Assembly (NCBI GenBank): GCA_937770485.1
Contig: CALJHX010000006.1
Coordinates: forward strand, 1 to 42,169
DNA length: 42,169 nucleotides
Direction: 5' to 3'
From: an uncultured Verrucomicrobiae bacterium
Lineage (GTDB): Bacteria > Verrucomicrobiota > Verrucomicrobiia > Limisphaerales > UBA1096
In this document: positions 42,119-42,169 of the stretch, one piece after another
How the letters are laid out: each line of letters starts with the position of its first letter
Position numbering within the stretch: the stretch's first letter is position 1
Notes under the pieces: model-generated
The model's database searches: none
Seen by the model: the letters and a program-made list of their open reading frames with translations, nothing else
Told to the model about the DNA's origin: nothing
Made by a program: the position numbers and the translations under genes

Positions 42119-42169
42119 CAGCTTTACCTTTAAGGCCAACGACGGATCAGGCGATTCTAAAACCGCTAC

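Overview
The window looks like a chromosomal piece of a Verrucomicrobiota-type bacterium (PVC group), seen through family content only. It carries a secreted FGly sulfatase, planctomycete/verrucomicrobial cytochrome-c proteins (a WD40 fusion and a large propeller-HEAT-CxxCH protein), a 51-aa 'small basic protein' of the Verrucomicrobia/Chlamydiae/Planctomycetes type, a DUF4175-like giant membrane protein, and secreted proteins with LamG-like, tandem-95 and F5/8C domains.

Region 1 (1-21.9 kb) is GC-rich and reads as ordinary host chromosome. It holds a truncated M20 peptidase at the left edge, a sulfatase, trmB, and a four-gene minus-strand envelope operon (2.8-9.9 kb). Then come an esterase, the small basic protein, rluB, an SH3 protein, folD, a DUF6941-like protein, a choline/ethanolamine-kinase-like gene, a saccharopine-dehydrogenase-like gene, a prolyl oligopeptidase, lpdA and a cytochrome-WD40 protein. 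This region is peppered with the palindrome TTGGCCAA: 14 exact copies counted by hand in the first 21 kb, in genes of both strands and between genes, where about 0.6 would be expected in the whole window by base composition.

Region 2 (21.9-34.3 kb) starts with an intact tRNA-Gly (anticodon CCC) and is followed by three further copies of that tRNA's 3' end (two perfect over 28 bp, one degenerate). Each copy is preceded by the same ~85-bp element (U). The intact tRNA and two of the three copies are followed by a related ~95-bp element (D). The repeats cut the region into three cassettes: a 1.4-kb one with a secreted esterase, a 3.7-kb one with a PVC heme protein, and a 7.3-kb one with gene debris plus a betaine gene set. 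No recombinase is visible. TTGGCCAA is absent from the whole stretch. I read this as a tandem accretion array of tRNA-targeting, possibly non-autonomous elements, and it is the best candidate here for an undescribed system.

The 7.3-kb cassette is a mosaic. A sigma-factor 3' end is fused to a 5'-truncated sarcosine/dimethylglycine N-methyltransferase, followed by a BCCT transporter. A GC-rich operon follows: choline dehydrogenase, betaine-aldehyde dehydrogenase and a HAD phosphatase. It abuts an amputated host-type membrane gene. Together these would import betaine or choline and oxidise choline to glycine betaine; the methylation route is broken.

Region 3 (34.3-42.2 kb) is AT-rich and holds two paralogous secreted multidomain proteins with duplicated 5' regions. 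The first ends in a clostripain-like (C11) protease domain and has an embedded GC-rich F5/8C segment with one host-type TTGGCCAA. Each paralog is interrupted by a single-base frameshift (near 39.8 kb and at 42.06 kb).
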